Shown: piece after piece, positions 50,896-61,900 of the stretch | Position numbering within the stretch: position 1 is the stretch's first letter | Layout of the letters: every line of letters begins with the position of its first letter | NCBI GenBank assembly: GCA_003342895.1 | Contig: PTFA01000318.1 | Span: 605,495-669,494 of the forward strand | Direction: 5' to 3' | Source of the DNA: Casuarius casuarius | Taxonomy: Eukaryota > Chordata > Aves > Casuariiformes > Casuariidae | Length of the DNA stretch: 64,000 nt | Position numbers and translations under genes: made by a program | The notes under the pieces: model-generated | Told to the model about the DNA's origin: nothing | What the model saw: the letters and a program-made list of their open reading frames with translations, nothing else | Databases searched by the model: none

Positions 50896-51930
50896 GAACA
50901 CATGACCCTCCTTACTGTGTCACTTGTTTTTGGTCATCCCTGCTCCCTGAAAAGATCATAGCCAAGATCACAAATGATTCCCTTTGACTTTTGTGTTAAT
51001 TAGACATGGCAATGAGTCATGAAAAAGAAGAAAAGCTTCCATCGTGCAGCACGGAGAACACATCCTATCCCCTGCCTTAAGACTAAAANGCAGGCAAGGG
51101 AAGTATTTACTTCCTTTTTTCCAGCAGTCTTTCAGTAACTAGATTATTGCATAACTTTTGTTTTGCAGGTTACGCGGGAATGCTTTAACAGGAGTAAGTA
51201 TGGAAGGTCTCTGCTCACAGCAGTATCAGCTCAGTCACTGACGTTATCCTACAGAAGGAGCAGCAATTCCACTTGCATAAGTCATCTTTCATGGCTGACG
51301 GGAATACATATGTTGCCAAAATCAGATAATGGATTTGCAGTTCCCACAGGCAGCAGCTCGGATGAGATATTGGGCAAAGCGTACGTGTTGAAGGGATGCA
51401 AGGAGAACTTGGGCGAAGCCTGTTCGCTCCCAGGAAACAGAGTTTCGGAGTGCCTGGCCTTTGGGCTTGTGCTCATGTCTCAACCTTTTTATGCTACTAC
51501 CATTTCTACTACATCTCATTCACATTATCCCAATGAAACCATGTCATACTGAAGAAAAAGTGTAGATAACGGAGAAACTCTAGCTCTTAGAAGACATACT
51601 GGATTTTTTTAATCTCATTACAAATATACAGCTCTCTTAGAGTGATACTTACTCTTAGCTCAAGGGCAGGGTTAATCATGTAGGTGGAGCAGGCTCTTGG
51701 CTTCACTTTTGACCCTGGGGATTTCTGCAGTTCTGTTACTGCCACATTCAGGAAGTAGCTTAGTCTAGTGGTAAGGAGAGTAAGGAGTCATTGATTTTAC
51801 TTGGGGATTTGAGGGGGATTTTTCTTTTTTTGCCTTGGACATTAATGACATTTCAGCACACAGCAAAATTAGAAAATAAAGCTGCAAATAATAACAAAAG
51901 TGGGATTTCTAATCAAATTTTAGTTAGTAT

Positions 51931-51982
51931 ACGTGTGTGTGTGCATACCTATATATAGACACAGAGAGAAAGAGAGAGAGAT
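51931..51982. repeat. Compound GT / GA simple repeat
   Basis: ACGTGTGTGTGTG, a short ATATAT, then ACAGAGAGAAAGAGAGAGAG make a compound dinucleotide microsatellite. Confidence 0.75.
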
Positions 51983-53513
51983 CCTAGAATAAGAGAACCA
52001 GCAAACACATTCAGAGTAAGCTGATTACAAGTTCAACATCTACAATTTGACACCAGTGAAATCACACTGTTAATTTAAGGAAAACATAAACAATACATCA
52101 CAACCTTCAATATCTGGTAAAATCCTCTCCTTTCTCATGCCTTCAAAGAGTTAAAGGTATTTTTCATAGGTATGTTCTATATGACATAGACCTAAGGAGA
52201 AGCACCATTTCAAGTCAGAATTGGTATCTTTTGTTGACTCTTGACACTGAGTAAGTGGTAAAAGAAACAAACTTCATAATATCTTTTCTTGGACCAGCTG
52301 ATACAGCGATGGGAGATATGAATTTTCACCACAGAGTCCCTTTTATCAGGTAAACTCATGACAAATGGTGCAGAGTAAATTATAATACTTTACAAGCTAA
52401 AGATAGGTTGGGTTTCAGTGCACCTTTGAGACCTCCTTAGAGTTTGGGAGAAGTACCTCTATAAACCCACAGATCATAGAAACATTAAGCTGTGAAGCTG
52501 GAGATGACAAGCAGCAATGGTCATCATGGTCAAAAGGACAGTCATTTAACAGTGCTGAAACAGAATGGCTTCGCGTAATCACATGCACTCCAGATGGGTT
52601 ATAAAACAAATCTTTGTTTAAGCGACAGATCAGCATTTGATCTCAGGTTTTCCCCTGAAATTCTTCCCTTGAAAGATAATATTTCTACTAGCAGATAAAC
52701 ACTCAGCACTCATGCAGCAAGNCTCCTTAACAGAAAATACCACAAGATTTAATGTTATCTCCCTTTGTTAAAACCTAGGAGTATTGTAACTGAAAAAGAT
52801 TACAGAAAACATTATTTAACATACATAAAGCCAACAAAAGCAGCTGCTTTGAGTAGGTCATAGCATTTTGCTTGCATACAGTTTCTTCTATTTTTCATTC
52901 CTCAAAATGTGTGACATGAAAAATGCAGAAATGATTTTCAAAGCTGCTCGTAATTAAATATCTGTATCCCCCAGGAAGCTTTGAATACTGTAGCCTCAAT
53001 TTCTTTGCTGAACAGAACACATTAGAGATTAACTTGCTTCATAAGACGCTACTTCAACAGAAAAAAAGAAAAGAACNAAATATTAAAATCAGTAGTATCA
53101 AAATAATGCTGAGGTAAAATCCTGACCCGAACAAAAAAGCCAAAGTTTTTGCTGACTTCAGTATTGCCTGGTTTTCGCTCCAGTTGCTTAAAATCTTTTA
53201 TGTAGAAGCAATCACCATAAACAGAGAAAAGAAATCAAATATCTCAAACATAGATCTGGCATCCCTATGAAAAACAGGTATTACTCTGAAGAAAAAAACC
53301 AAGAAGTTACAAGATAAATGTCACCAAAACCATCATAAAGTTTTATTACCAAATAAGAGTATGCATTAAAAAACCCACAAAACTTACAAAAGTTTACAAA
53401 AGAAACTCAACTGCACAGATATTATGGACATATTTTAATAAAATAATTAATTAATTCATTTGCGGGATAAATAATTCCTCAGTCATCTAGGAAGGAGTTT
53501 CACAATAGTCATG

Positions 53514-53600
53514 TGATGTCATTTTACTGCATGTGGGAAATTCCTCTAACGCAATCTACTTGCTAGCAGTGCACACATCTGCGGATGAAACACTATATAA
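53514..53600 (+). promoter_or_regulatory. CXCL8 core promoter: CRE/AP-1-like, perfect kappaB, TATA box
   Basis: TGATGTCA (53514-53521) is CRE/AP-1-like. GGGAAATTCC (53535-53544) is a perfect kappaB decamer followed by TCT, as in the mammalian IL-8 site. TATATAA (53594-53600) predicts transcription start near 53625. The arrangement fits NF-kappaB-driven inflammatory induction. Confidence 0.78.
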
Positions 53601-53708
53601 GCAAGATGGATTACCCAGTTCAGACATCAAGCAATCCTCTGAGACAAGAGAGCTCACTGCTCCAAAGAATCAAAGCTAAATAATCGAGGGGAAAACTCTT
53701 GTCTAATC

Positions 53709-56182
53709 ATGAACGGCAAACTTGTGGCTGTCCTGGCTCTTCTCCTGGTCTCAGCGGCTGTGTCTCAAGGTAAGTAACTCCTTCCCAAGACCCACATGAC
53801 TGTAGTATTGTCTGGGCATCTACCAGGATGCATGTCCTTGCAGAGAGATACTTTTATACTTGTTTCAGCAAGTTACTTTATTTTGAAATATTTTCAGCAA
53901 CTTCTCGTCAGTCAGAAATTTACGACGTAGCCCTTGTACTGTTTTACCCTTGAGTTACTGACACCTTGTGGAAAAAATTTTAAGGATGCTACTTCAAATG
54001 TGTATTGTTACTATGTTTCACTTTATGCATGTTTGGCTACAGGCAGTGTCTGCTTCTTAAAAGTGTTTGAATATTTCTTTACCTTCCCACACAAAGGACG
54101 GTATTTTCTAGTTTACAATCTCACATTTATTAATTTGTGATTATATCGCCTCAAGCAAGTAATATACAGCTGGGAAGGGAGAGCAAACACATAAGCATAG
54201 ACACGCCTCAAATTATTGAAACAATAAAGGACTCTATCTTCTTTACAGTTGCCCGTCTGTAAATCCGGATATTGAATGATGCAACTAACTGTAGAGTGTG
54301 GTCAGCAGAAGTAGCCATAAAATATATGTTTTCATTTTAAAGACATGTGAATTTATTTTTAAATGTATATTGGCTCCTCTTAAAAAACAAGCAACTGATT
54401 TTTATACTGTGAGGATTTAGGCAGCAATGCTTTAATCTAGAACGATGTTAAAATATAGCAGTCATGCTTTATGACAGATATACTGATGATAAGAATGCCT
54501 CTCAAACTACAACTTTCCTTTTCTTCTCAAAGGTATGGCCCTGGCAAGGATGGCAAACGAGCTCCGGTGCCAGTGCATAACCACTCATTCGAAGTTCATC
54601 CACCCTAAATCCATTCAAGACGTAAAGCTGACGCAAAGCGGACCTCACTGCAAGAACGTGGAAGTCATGTAAGCATCCTTGCAAGAGCCTGTCTGTTCTT
54701 TAACTATACTCTGCACTACGCTGCTGCAGGGACTTTTATGTTTCCTGAGAAGTAAGACAGCTAGCAGGCTGATGTGATTTAGCCAGAGTTGCTTACTCTT
54801 ATAAGAAACAAAATTTAAGTATTACACCATGTTTTTCATAGTCTTTATCACCTTTCATATTGCTGAACTGATCATTATTTATCTATCATGGGGCATGCTA
54901 AATAGTTATTCTAAGGTGGTAGAATATGAAGTACAAGGACAGGTCAGTTTTTAATAAACAAGGTAACAATTTAGATTAAACCCTGCATTTATTAGGCAGG
55001 CAAAACTCCCACTAAAACAGTTTTGTATCAGTCTCAGAAAGAAAAATCCCTGTGAGTGGATTTAGAGAAATACTGAGATCAATCTGGTCTTGAAGCGCAC
55101 GGAATAGAGACTAAAATATTTATGCTATCAAAACTCCTTTTCGTACCAGAGGTTTCAACCTTTCTTTAAAAAATCTTTACTAATGTAAACAAAAGAAAGA
55201 AGATATTGTATCTATATATATGGAGAAACATTTCTGGGAATGGGTCAGTGATTCAAGTGCAGGCACATAGACTCTCAAAACTTCTGTATGATTTTACTTT
55301 CTCAGCTCTGGAACACATATAACAAAATATTAGGCCAAGTTCTAATCTAGAGCTGGGTGAGGTGAATTTATACTAAGTCAGTACATCTAAAAATGCAGTA
55401 CTACATTATGAGAATAAAACAAATCCACATAGTAGGTGCTTGACTTTTCTTTTTTCTTTATTTTGCAGAGCTACTCTGAAGGATGGCAGAGAAGTGTGTT
55501 TGGAGCCCACCGCTCCCTGGGTTCAGCTGATCATAAAGGCAATTTTGGCCAAGTAAGTCCCATTCACTCTCAGGGCAGTTGAGTGGTAAACCTCCCCCAA
55601 AAAGCCAATTTGTAGGATTTCTTAGCAATAGTTTCCATTTTCTCTTACTCAGATTTAAAGAACAGGGAGACTTGTTGTTTAATTATAGNATTAGGCTCTC
55701 TTTCTGGCTCTGCTGTGGAGTCCCTGTCCTAGAGCTGGTCCTGGAGCTGATATGCCGCTAGTAAAGTTTTGAGTACCAGTTATCTCCATCTGGAGGCAAA
55801 GGCACACAGAAGCATTTGGCTCCAGTTGAAAAACGAGGCTTTAAAAAAATTCGCCTTCCTCTTGCTTGCAGTACCATGTGTTAATAATTCATACTTCCAA
55901 GTTAATGAAGTTTTTGATGTGAATAAATGGAGAAACTCGGGCCACAGAAGTTTCCTAGCTCGGCACCCAGATATGCAAACCCTGGGATTTCAGGAATTAC
56001 TTCTGAAACATTGTCTTTATTTTCTCTATGCTTCAAAATAGCGAATAGGGTTGGAATCAGACCACTCATCCTTAACTGTTCATGTAATGCTAAGCAATGA
56101 TAATCATTCTCTGAACCTTCTAAATTATCTTCTTCTCTCAACTCTTAACAGGGCTCAGTCCAATACTGATACACCACTCTAA
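53709..56182 (+). CDS. CXCL8: Interleukin-8 / CXCL8 (copy 3 of the cluster)
   Basis: Four coding exons: 53709-53769, 54533-54668, 55469-55552 and 56152-56182, all with GT-AG introns. They encode 103 residues, the length of chicken CXCL8 (IL8L2/CXCLi2/9E3). The signal peptide is residues 1 to about 20 ([15 protein letters not shown] core), followed by a short lead. ELR is at 30-32, cysteines at 33, 35, 60 and 76, and the GPHC turn at 57-60. The C-terminal amphipathic helix includes Trp83, and the tail ends TDTPL. The product is a secreted neutrophil/heterophil chemoattractant acting on CXCR1/2, with predicted disulfides C33-C60 and C35-C76. The promoter has a perfect kappaB site (53535-53544) and a TATATAA (53594-53600). 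The 3' UTR has an AUUUA cluster, and AATAAA lies at 56993. No coding defect is visible. The start is the only ATG in frame with the signal peptide. Confidence 0.96.
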
Positions 56183-56333
56183 GAAAAGCCAAGACAGAAG
56201 AATCTCAGAACTGCTCCCACTCCTCCATAGAGAGAAACATCTTGGGGAAAGCGTCAATCAACTCGCAGGCAGTGCACCACCTACCACCTCCTGCCTCGCT
56301 GTTATTAAGCAAACTGTAGATCTCTATATCCAC

Positions 56334-56358
56334 TTATTTATTTATTTATTTATTTAAA
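56334..56358 (+). promoter_or_regulatory. AU-rich element in the CXCL8 3' UTR
   Basis: A run with five overlapping ATTTA pentamers lies about 150 bp after the stop. Further isolated ATTTA motifs occur near 56727-56738 and 56751-56775. This is a cytokine-type mRNA-destabilising element. It lies much closer to the stop than the corresponding runs of copy 1 (about 600-700 bp). Confidence 0.8.
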
Positions 56359-56992
56359 CTGCATCTATTTAAGGAAGTCTCTCAGAATATTCAAAGTTGT
56401 CTGTGGGACATGCTGTTCCCTGAAAGTGAAGACACTGGATAAGAGAAGTGGCTTGCTGAAGGAAATGAAGACCCTTTGGAAGCCACTTCAGCCAAACACA
56501 ACTGGTTAAGTGCTATGCACTTGCAGGACAACTTATTTACACTAAGCCTAACTACTTTGCTACTACATCAGCGAACTGAAAAATCCTCCTGCTCCCCCGG
56601 AGTGCACTCGTATGTTGTGTCAACAACAGTTTCCTCTGTCACAGTCAGCCTGTGGTTAGGCTGTTTACTGTGACTTTATGACTACAGAAATATAGCCTAC
56701 AGAATCTCTAAGACAGTGGTTTTGGTATTTATTTATTGTGATTAACCATGACATTTATTTAATAATTTATATACAAGAAAGAAAAAAGCTGGTAATTTAT
56801 TTCATTTCTACTGCATTTTTTTCTATTCCTAACATTAACTTATTAAGAATGTATAATATTTCACAGTTCCATTGCTCTGTATAAGGAGTTAGTTGTATGT
56901 CTAGTTAGTTATCCAGCTAATGGAAAAAACTGAAGCTTACATACCCACTCAGAATTTGCTTGTGAGAATGTTGTTATTCCTATCAATATACT

Positions 56993-56998
56993 AATAAA
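56993..56998 (+). terminator. CXCL8 polyadenylation signal AATAAA
   Basis: A canonical AATAAA lies about 810 bp past the stop and is followed by T/G-rich sequence (57018-57045) typical of a downstream element. The predicted 3' UTR length is close to that of copy 1. Confidence 0.75.
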
Positions 56999-57019
56999 CT
57001 TCTCTACATAAAATCTCTG

Positions 57020-57934
57020 TTATCTGTTTGTTATTTTATGTTTTATTTGCTTTATTTGGAAACAGTTTGCTTTGTTTTTTCAATCTAAGTCCAATGTCTG
57101 CAGCTGAAATGCTGATTTGTAACACATGGAGTTAATAACTCACTCTGTCATGGTAACCTGACATTACTGAATGCAATGGTGAACGCTGAGTTCTGGGCAG
57201 AGCGTAGGGTAAAACTCTCACTCTCCTATCTCCAGGCTATCCTCAGTCCTTAGCCTTTCTCTCTGCTGGGCTGTAGGGCAAGGCTGCTTATTTAGGTCTC
57301 CTAAATTGAAGAGGGTTTTATCTTCAGATGCCTAAACACTGCAAGTTTCCAGACGAGCCCCAGAGTTCTAAGTCTTTACTATATCAAAAGGCCACTATCT
57401 GACTGTCAAGATGGGAATTTGTGGCCTGTACTTTTGGTACCCAAATATCAAGCATTTGCCCTCACGTAACAACTGCTTCTTATTCTGCTCCCTGAAATGG
57501 AGAGTGCTGAGTACAGTACGGCTTCCTTTTTTAAAAGGTTAGCGTATTCCTCCCTCTTGCACACAGTGGCTGATGCTCAACCCCTTTAGAAGAGAAGCAC
57601 TCATCCTGTATAGTAATGCCAAGGAAGGATTCTGGCAGATAAACTGCTGATGCTTCAAACTGCTCTCACTCCCATCTTCTGTCCCACTGGGGCTGTTGGG
57701 ATTACAGCCCCCATGGGTGTAATGTACCTTCCCATAAAGAGTCCTAGTGCAGTTCATCAGACACTAGTGCAAACCAGCCATCCTTAACAATTCTCTGAAA
57801 TTGTCAGCTCAAAGTGTAGTGACAGCCAAACAAAAGCCAACAAAATGTTCAGCATCATCAGAAAGGGAACTGAAAATAAGAGAGAGAGGGCATTGTTTTG
57901 CTGCTATATATAAAACTTCATTGTGACCATATCT
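57020..57934. other. Region just downstream of CXCL8
   Basis: No gene or repeat was recognised in about 0.9 kb. Confidence 0.55.
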
Positions 57935-58505
57935 TAACTGATCTGTGCAGTTTGGATCTCTGTATCTCAAGAAGCGGGTAGCTGAGTTGGAAGAGGGCAA
58001 TGGTAATGATGAAAGGGATGGAGCAGATGCCTTAAAGGACAGACTATAAAGGACTTTCAGTTTGGAGAAAGAGAGGAGAGAAGGAGAAAGATCCTTCTCC
58101 TTTTCAGAGGAGAAGGCTGCAGGGAATCTGAGCAAGATTTACAAAATCAAGAAGGCAATNGATAAAGTGAACACAGAACGGCGATTCTTCAGTTCACAGT
58201 ATGAAAGCTATGAGGCACTTGATGAAACATGCAGTTCAGTGTAAAACAGATAAGAGAAAGTACTTCTTTACACCGTACACAGTGACCAGCTGGCAGGAGG
58301 TAGATAGGATCAGTTACTCGAAGGAATATCCAGTGATGTACTTCTCTCACCCCCAGTACCTGCTATACCGTGGTACTGTAGGGGAGTACAAGGGAGGAAA
58401 AAGGCCAGGGTTGCACGGTTGACTACCGTCCCTGCTGGCCACAGATTGCTGGGCTAGAGGGACCGTGGCAGTGGCCACAGCAAATGCTGTTCTTTTCTGA
58501 CCCAT
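57935..58505 (+). mobile_element. Ancient CR1-type LINE 3' remnant, plus strand
   Basis: The order of blocks matches the 3' end of old amniote CR1 elements. CTGTGCAGTTTGGATCTC comes first, then AAAGGGATGGAGCAGATGCC, then a SLEKER-like stretch (58056-58080). These are followed by a FFTPYTV-like segment (58262-58285) and GCTGGGCTAGAGGGACC near 58450. Small insertions interrupt the frame. The chicken-type ATTCTGTG tail is absent, supporting an older subfamily. Confidence 0.65.
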
Positions 58506-60889
58506 TGCCCACCTCTCTTTGCCCATTTCATAATCAAGGGCAGAATGCCGTAATAGCAACGGACCTACTACTTCTCTTGGGAGAGGAAAGGGCCTCAGAT
58601 TTGGGGGGATTTCCTCCTACTTAGGAGGAAAGAGGAATGCAAGAGAATTACTGAATGTTTTGGAAACTTGAAATCTAAAAGGTATCTGTTCAGGGCCTTG
58701 CCCTGTTTGATTGGGAACAGGGACTCGAATTTCTATGTGAGGGAGATCCAATAGGCTATTCTGCNTGTACTTCCTCCTGTTGCGAATATTAACATCTCTA
58801 TGAAAAATGAAATAATCATATGGCAAAATAGAATATGCAGAGACTGCCTACACTACAGCCCCAAATAAGAAGTATTTACCCATGACACAGTAAAAGCAGG
58901 TCAGGTCCCAGCTCTGTATCAGGCATAAAAGCAGTTAAAACTGAGGNGAGTCCCTACCAATCAGACAGTGTATATGCTCTCTTTCTGAAGTCGTTAGAAA
59001 TCATTTTATTTCATCAGATNGTACAGTCTGTTTGGCTGAAAGAGTCTTAACAAATAAGTAGCTGCTTGACAAAACAGCAGCATGTCTTAGCTGGACCAAA
59101 TTGTTTGTGGAGCAGAAGGCAAATGCTCAGGAGATACAGAGGGAAGCCTGCTGCATCACTGTCCCAGCAGTTTTAAAGTAGTATTTACCTGTTTATCTGA
59201 CACATGCTCACTTTTATTTCATCTTACCTATGATCTAGATACTTTTAAAACAGCAAAACAATCTTTTCTAGGTAACTCCATGATCATAAAATACAAGAGC
59301 TGTCTTCAGCTTGCTTCTTCCCAAAGTCACTACCCAGTAAGATTGATTTCAGTCCTGTCCCCAGCCCATATTAGTTTTGCCTTGTTTGAGGTGTTCAGCT
59401 GCTCGAACTCTTGAACTGTACGGTATGCCACATAAGCATCCAAATACCGGGTCATGCAGAAGCCATATGAAAAAACCTGCTCNCTTTGAGAACATGTAGA
59501 CAATTTAAGTAAGTGTTTATATGTGCATGTGTGTGTACAATATATTGGAAAACTGAGCAGAACCTGAGGAACAGTTAGGACATTTGTACCACAATTAAAG
59601 AAAGACCCCTCAAATTTCACCACAGATATCTATATATTTTTGTTCATCTTCTCAGCTTCCCGAATGCATACAAGCTCCTTCTCCCCTTGGCCCCCCATTC
59701 TGCATCTAAACTGTATTACTACAACCCTGTCAGAAGGCCATTCCGTAGGATAGCAGCCATCTGTATCCACCCCCCCTTCATTTCTCTACTGCCATCCTGA
59801 TAATTAAATGTAATGCAGGTGTCTGCATTGTCTTCCTGTCCGCAGCTGTTTTCCTGGTCCCTTATTCCACCTTCCTTTCAAACCACTTTCACCTCCTTCT
59901 TTCACCAATAGTTTCAGTTTGGGGGCAATAGGACAGTAACAACAATGAAACAGCATAAAAACAACTTCCTGTCATTTCCCTTATTCTCAGACTCCCCATC
60001 CTAGGGCAACTGCTTGTTGCAGTTNTGTTCTTGTACTGTGAGCTCTCTGAGCCGTGAACTGTAATTTGTTTCACTGAGTTTCAATTATATTGTTCTTAAA
60101 ATAACAAAAGTAAATTGCTCTCTAATGCGGAAATGCTGAAAAAATATAGAAAGACATTGAAAGAAATACTGGAAAGTCCCTAGAAAAGATTCTTAACTCT
60201 TCCTTGAAAGAATTCAGAGAATAAAAAGAGTGGTTTGCTGACCCCCATTTTTCTTTCTGTGGTGAATGTCAACTAACACGAACATCCTCGTTATGTATCA
60301 GGTGACCAATGCTTTATCATTTTTACTTTCTTTTTTTCTTTATGCATTACTTCCCATTTTGGAAATGACTGCCTTTCTTATGTTATCACACTACATGGGA
60401 AAACCCCAGGAAAATGACACATAGCGCTGGCTTGATATTGCGGACTTGTTCCAAGCTTTGTATTTGTTCATGTTTATAACAGCATATTATGACGGACTCC
60501 ACAGGAAATGGATCCTTTTGAAATCATACAGGCTCTAAAAATTCCACAGACATTTCTGAGTCAGCAAATAGACATCTTGGCTTAGTGTGCAAAAGTGAAA
60601 AAAATAAGAATTTTGCCACAGTAAAAGTAAGTCTGTGAGGCTTATTATTGAAAATCATTGTGAACACTTATTTTTAATATTAACTACAAAGTCAGCCTAC
60701 AGATTTCTATGAATTTCTGGAGAGGAAGGTACTACATGTGCAAGAATCTGGAATGTAAGCTTAGAATCAAAGTGTAATGAAAGAAAAGGAACAAGCTGCT
60801 TTTCTTCAGTCTCATCTAAAGATTACCATGGAAACGTTGAAATCCTGTACTATTATAGCTACATACCTACAGTACTTTTAATGCACGAC
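58506..60889. other. Intergenic, nothing recognised
   Basis: Unique AT-rich sequence with five Ns (58765, 58947, 59020, 59483, 60025). Only a short GT-rich run near 59520-59540 is seen. Confidence 0.55.
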
Positions 60890-61900
60890 TGTACCCATGT
60901 TTCTTTTCCAAACCCTTCATACTTTTGGCCTGCTCAGCATCTTGTGACAATGAATTCCATAGTTTAATCACACTTTGTTGGAAAAGTACACCCATTTAAT
61001 TGCTTTGAGCATGACACGCAGGATTTTTTTAGTTACCCACTTCCTACTGAGTATGAGGACTTATGAAAAATCATTNTCTGTTCTTATTTCACATAACATT
61101 CATGATTTTATAAATCTTGTCATATTTTCTTTCAGTCATATCTTTTCCAGGCTGATGAATCCTTGTCTGTTTAATTACTCATGGCAAAAAACATGTTGCA
61201 TACCTCTGAGCAGTCTTGTCACTGTTCTCTATATGTTTTCTAGTTCTACTATATGCCTTTAAAAATGGGATATGTGGGTAATATCCAAGAAGTGGATGCA
61301 AGTTCAGCATAATCATATTTTCTCTTTTTTTTATAACTCCTTTCTGAATGATTCCTAAAACTCTATCTGCCTCTCGGACTGCCATTGTACACAGTTCTCT
61401 AAAAGCAGCAAACCAGTGACAACTAGATCTACTCCTTCAGTGGCAATTGCTAATTTGCAAATCCTCCTGTGCATATACAGGCAGGTTATAGGTACAATTA
61501 GGCATGCCGATACTGAGTTACACCTGCCCTTTCATGGAGCAAGCAGTATTGTGACATCTTTCTATCACTCGTTGCAGGCAGACATTGATATACCTATGCT
61601 CAATAATTTTGTATCTTTGACAAATGTTGTCATCTCACTAGCACCGTATTTTCTAAATAGTTTATGAATGTGTTGACCAGAAGAAGACCCCCTTGTTGGC
61701 AATCTTCATAAAAAATTACCATCTATTCAAACTGTTATTTCCCTCTAATTTAACTCATTATCAAGCTATGACAAGTCCAACCATCTTATTCCATTAAGAG
61801 CTAAAACTCATGAGGAACATTTCAGATTTTTGGAAAAACAGCCATATTACATTGACCAGACCCCACTCGTCTGTATCTCCACCTCTAGTGGATATGAGAA
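60890..61900 (-). mobile_element. Ancient CR1-type LINE, minus strand, about 1 kb
   Basis: Antisense landmarks of old CR1 elements occur in order: TGTGACAATGAATTCCATAGTTTAATCACAC (about 60944), CATTCATGATTTTATAAATCTTGTCATATTTTC (about 61100), TCTTTTCCAGGCTGATGAATCC (about 61141), CTGAATGATTCCTAAAACTCTATCTGCC (about 61343), AATTTTGTATCTTTGACAAATG (about 61604) and TTTATGAATGTGTTGACCAGAAGAAGACCCCC (about 61660). The element is diverged throughout. Plus-strand frames at 60975-61262 and 61416-61667 are antisense artefacts. Confidence 0.8.

Larger units (their letters stand above)
48571..53513. other. Spacer between the pseudogene and CXCL8
   Basis: About 4.9 kb with AT-rich and simple repeats and a tRNA-like relic. 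A possible micro-exon (51169-51193) is noted in findings. No chemokine exon or other gene was recognised. Confidence 0.55.

Noticed and set aside
51163..51552. 129-codon plus-strand frame
   Set aside because: No start context, family motif or paralogue was seen. Only the short splice-flanked part is mentioned, as a weak finding.
60975..61667. Two plus-strand frames of 95 and 83 codons
   Set aside because: Both are antisense to an ancient minus-strand CR1.
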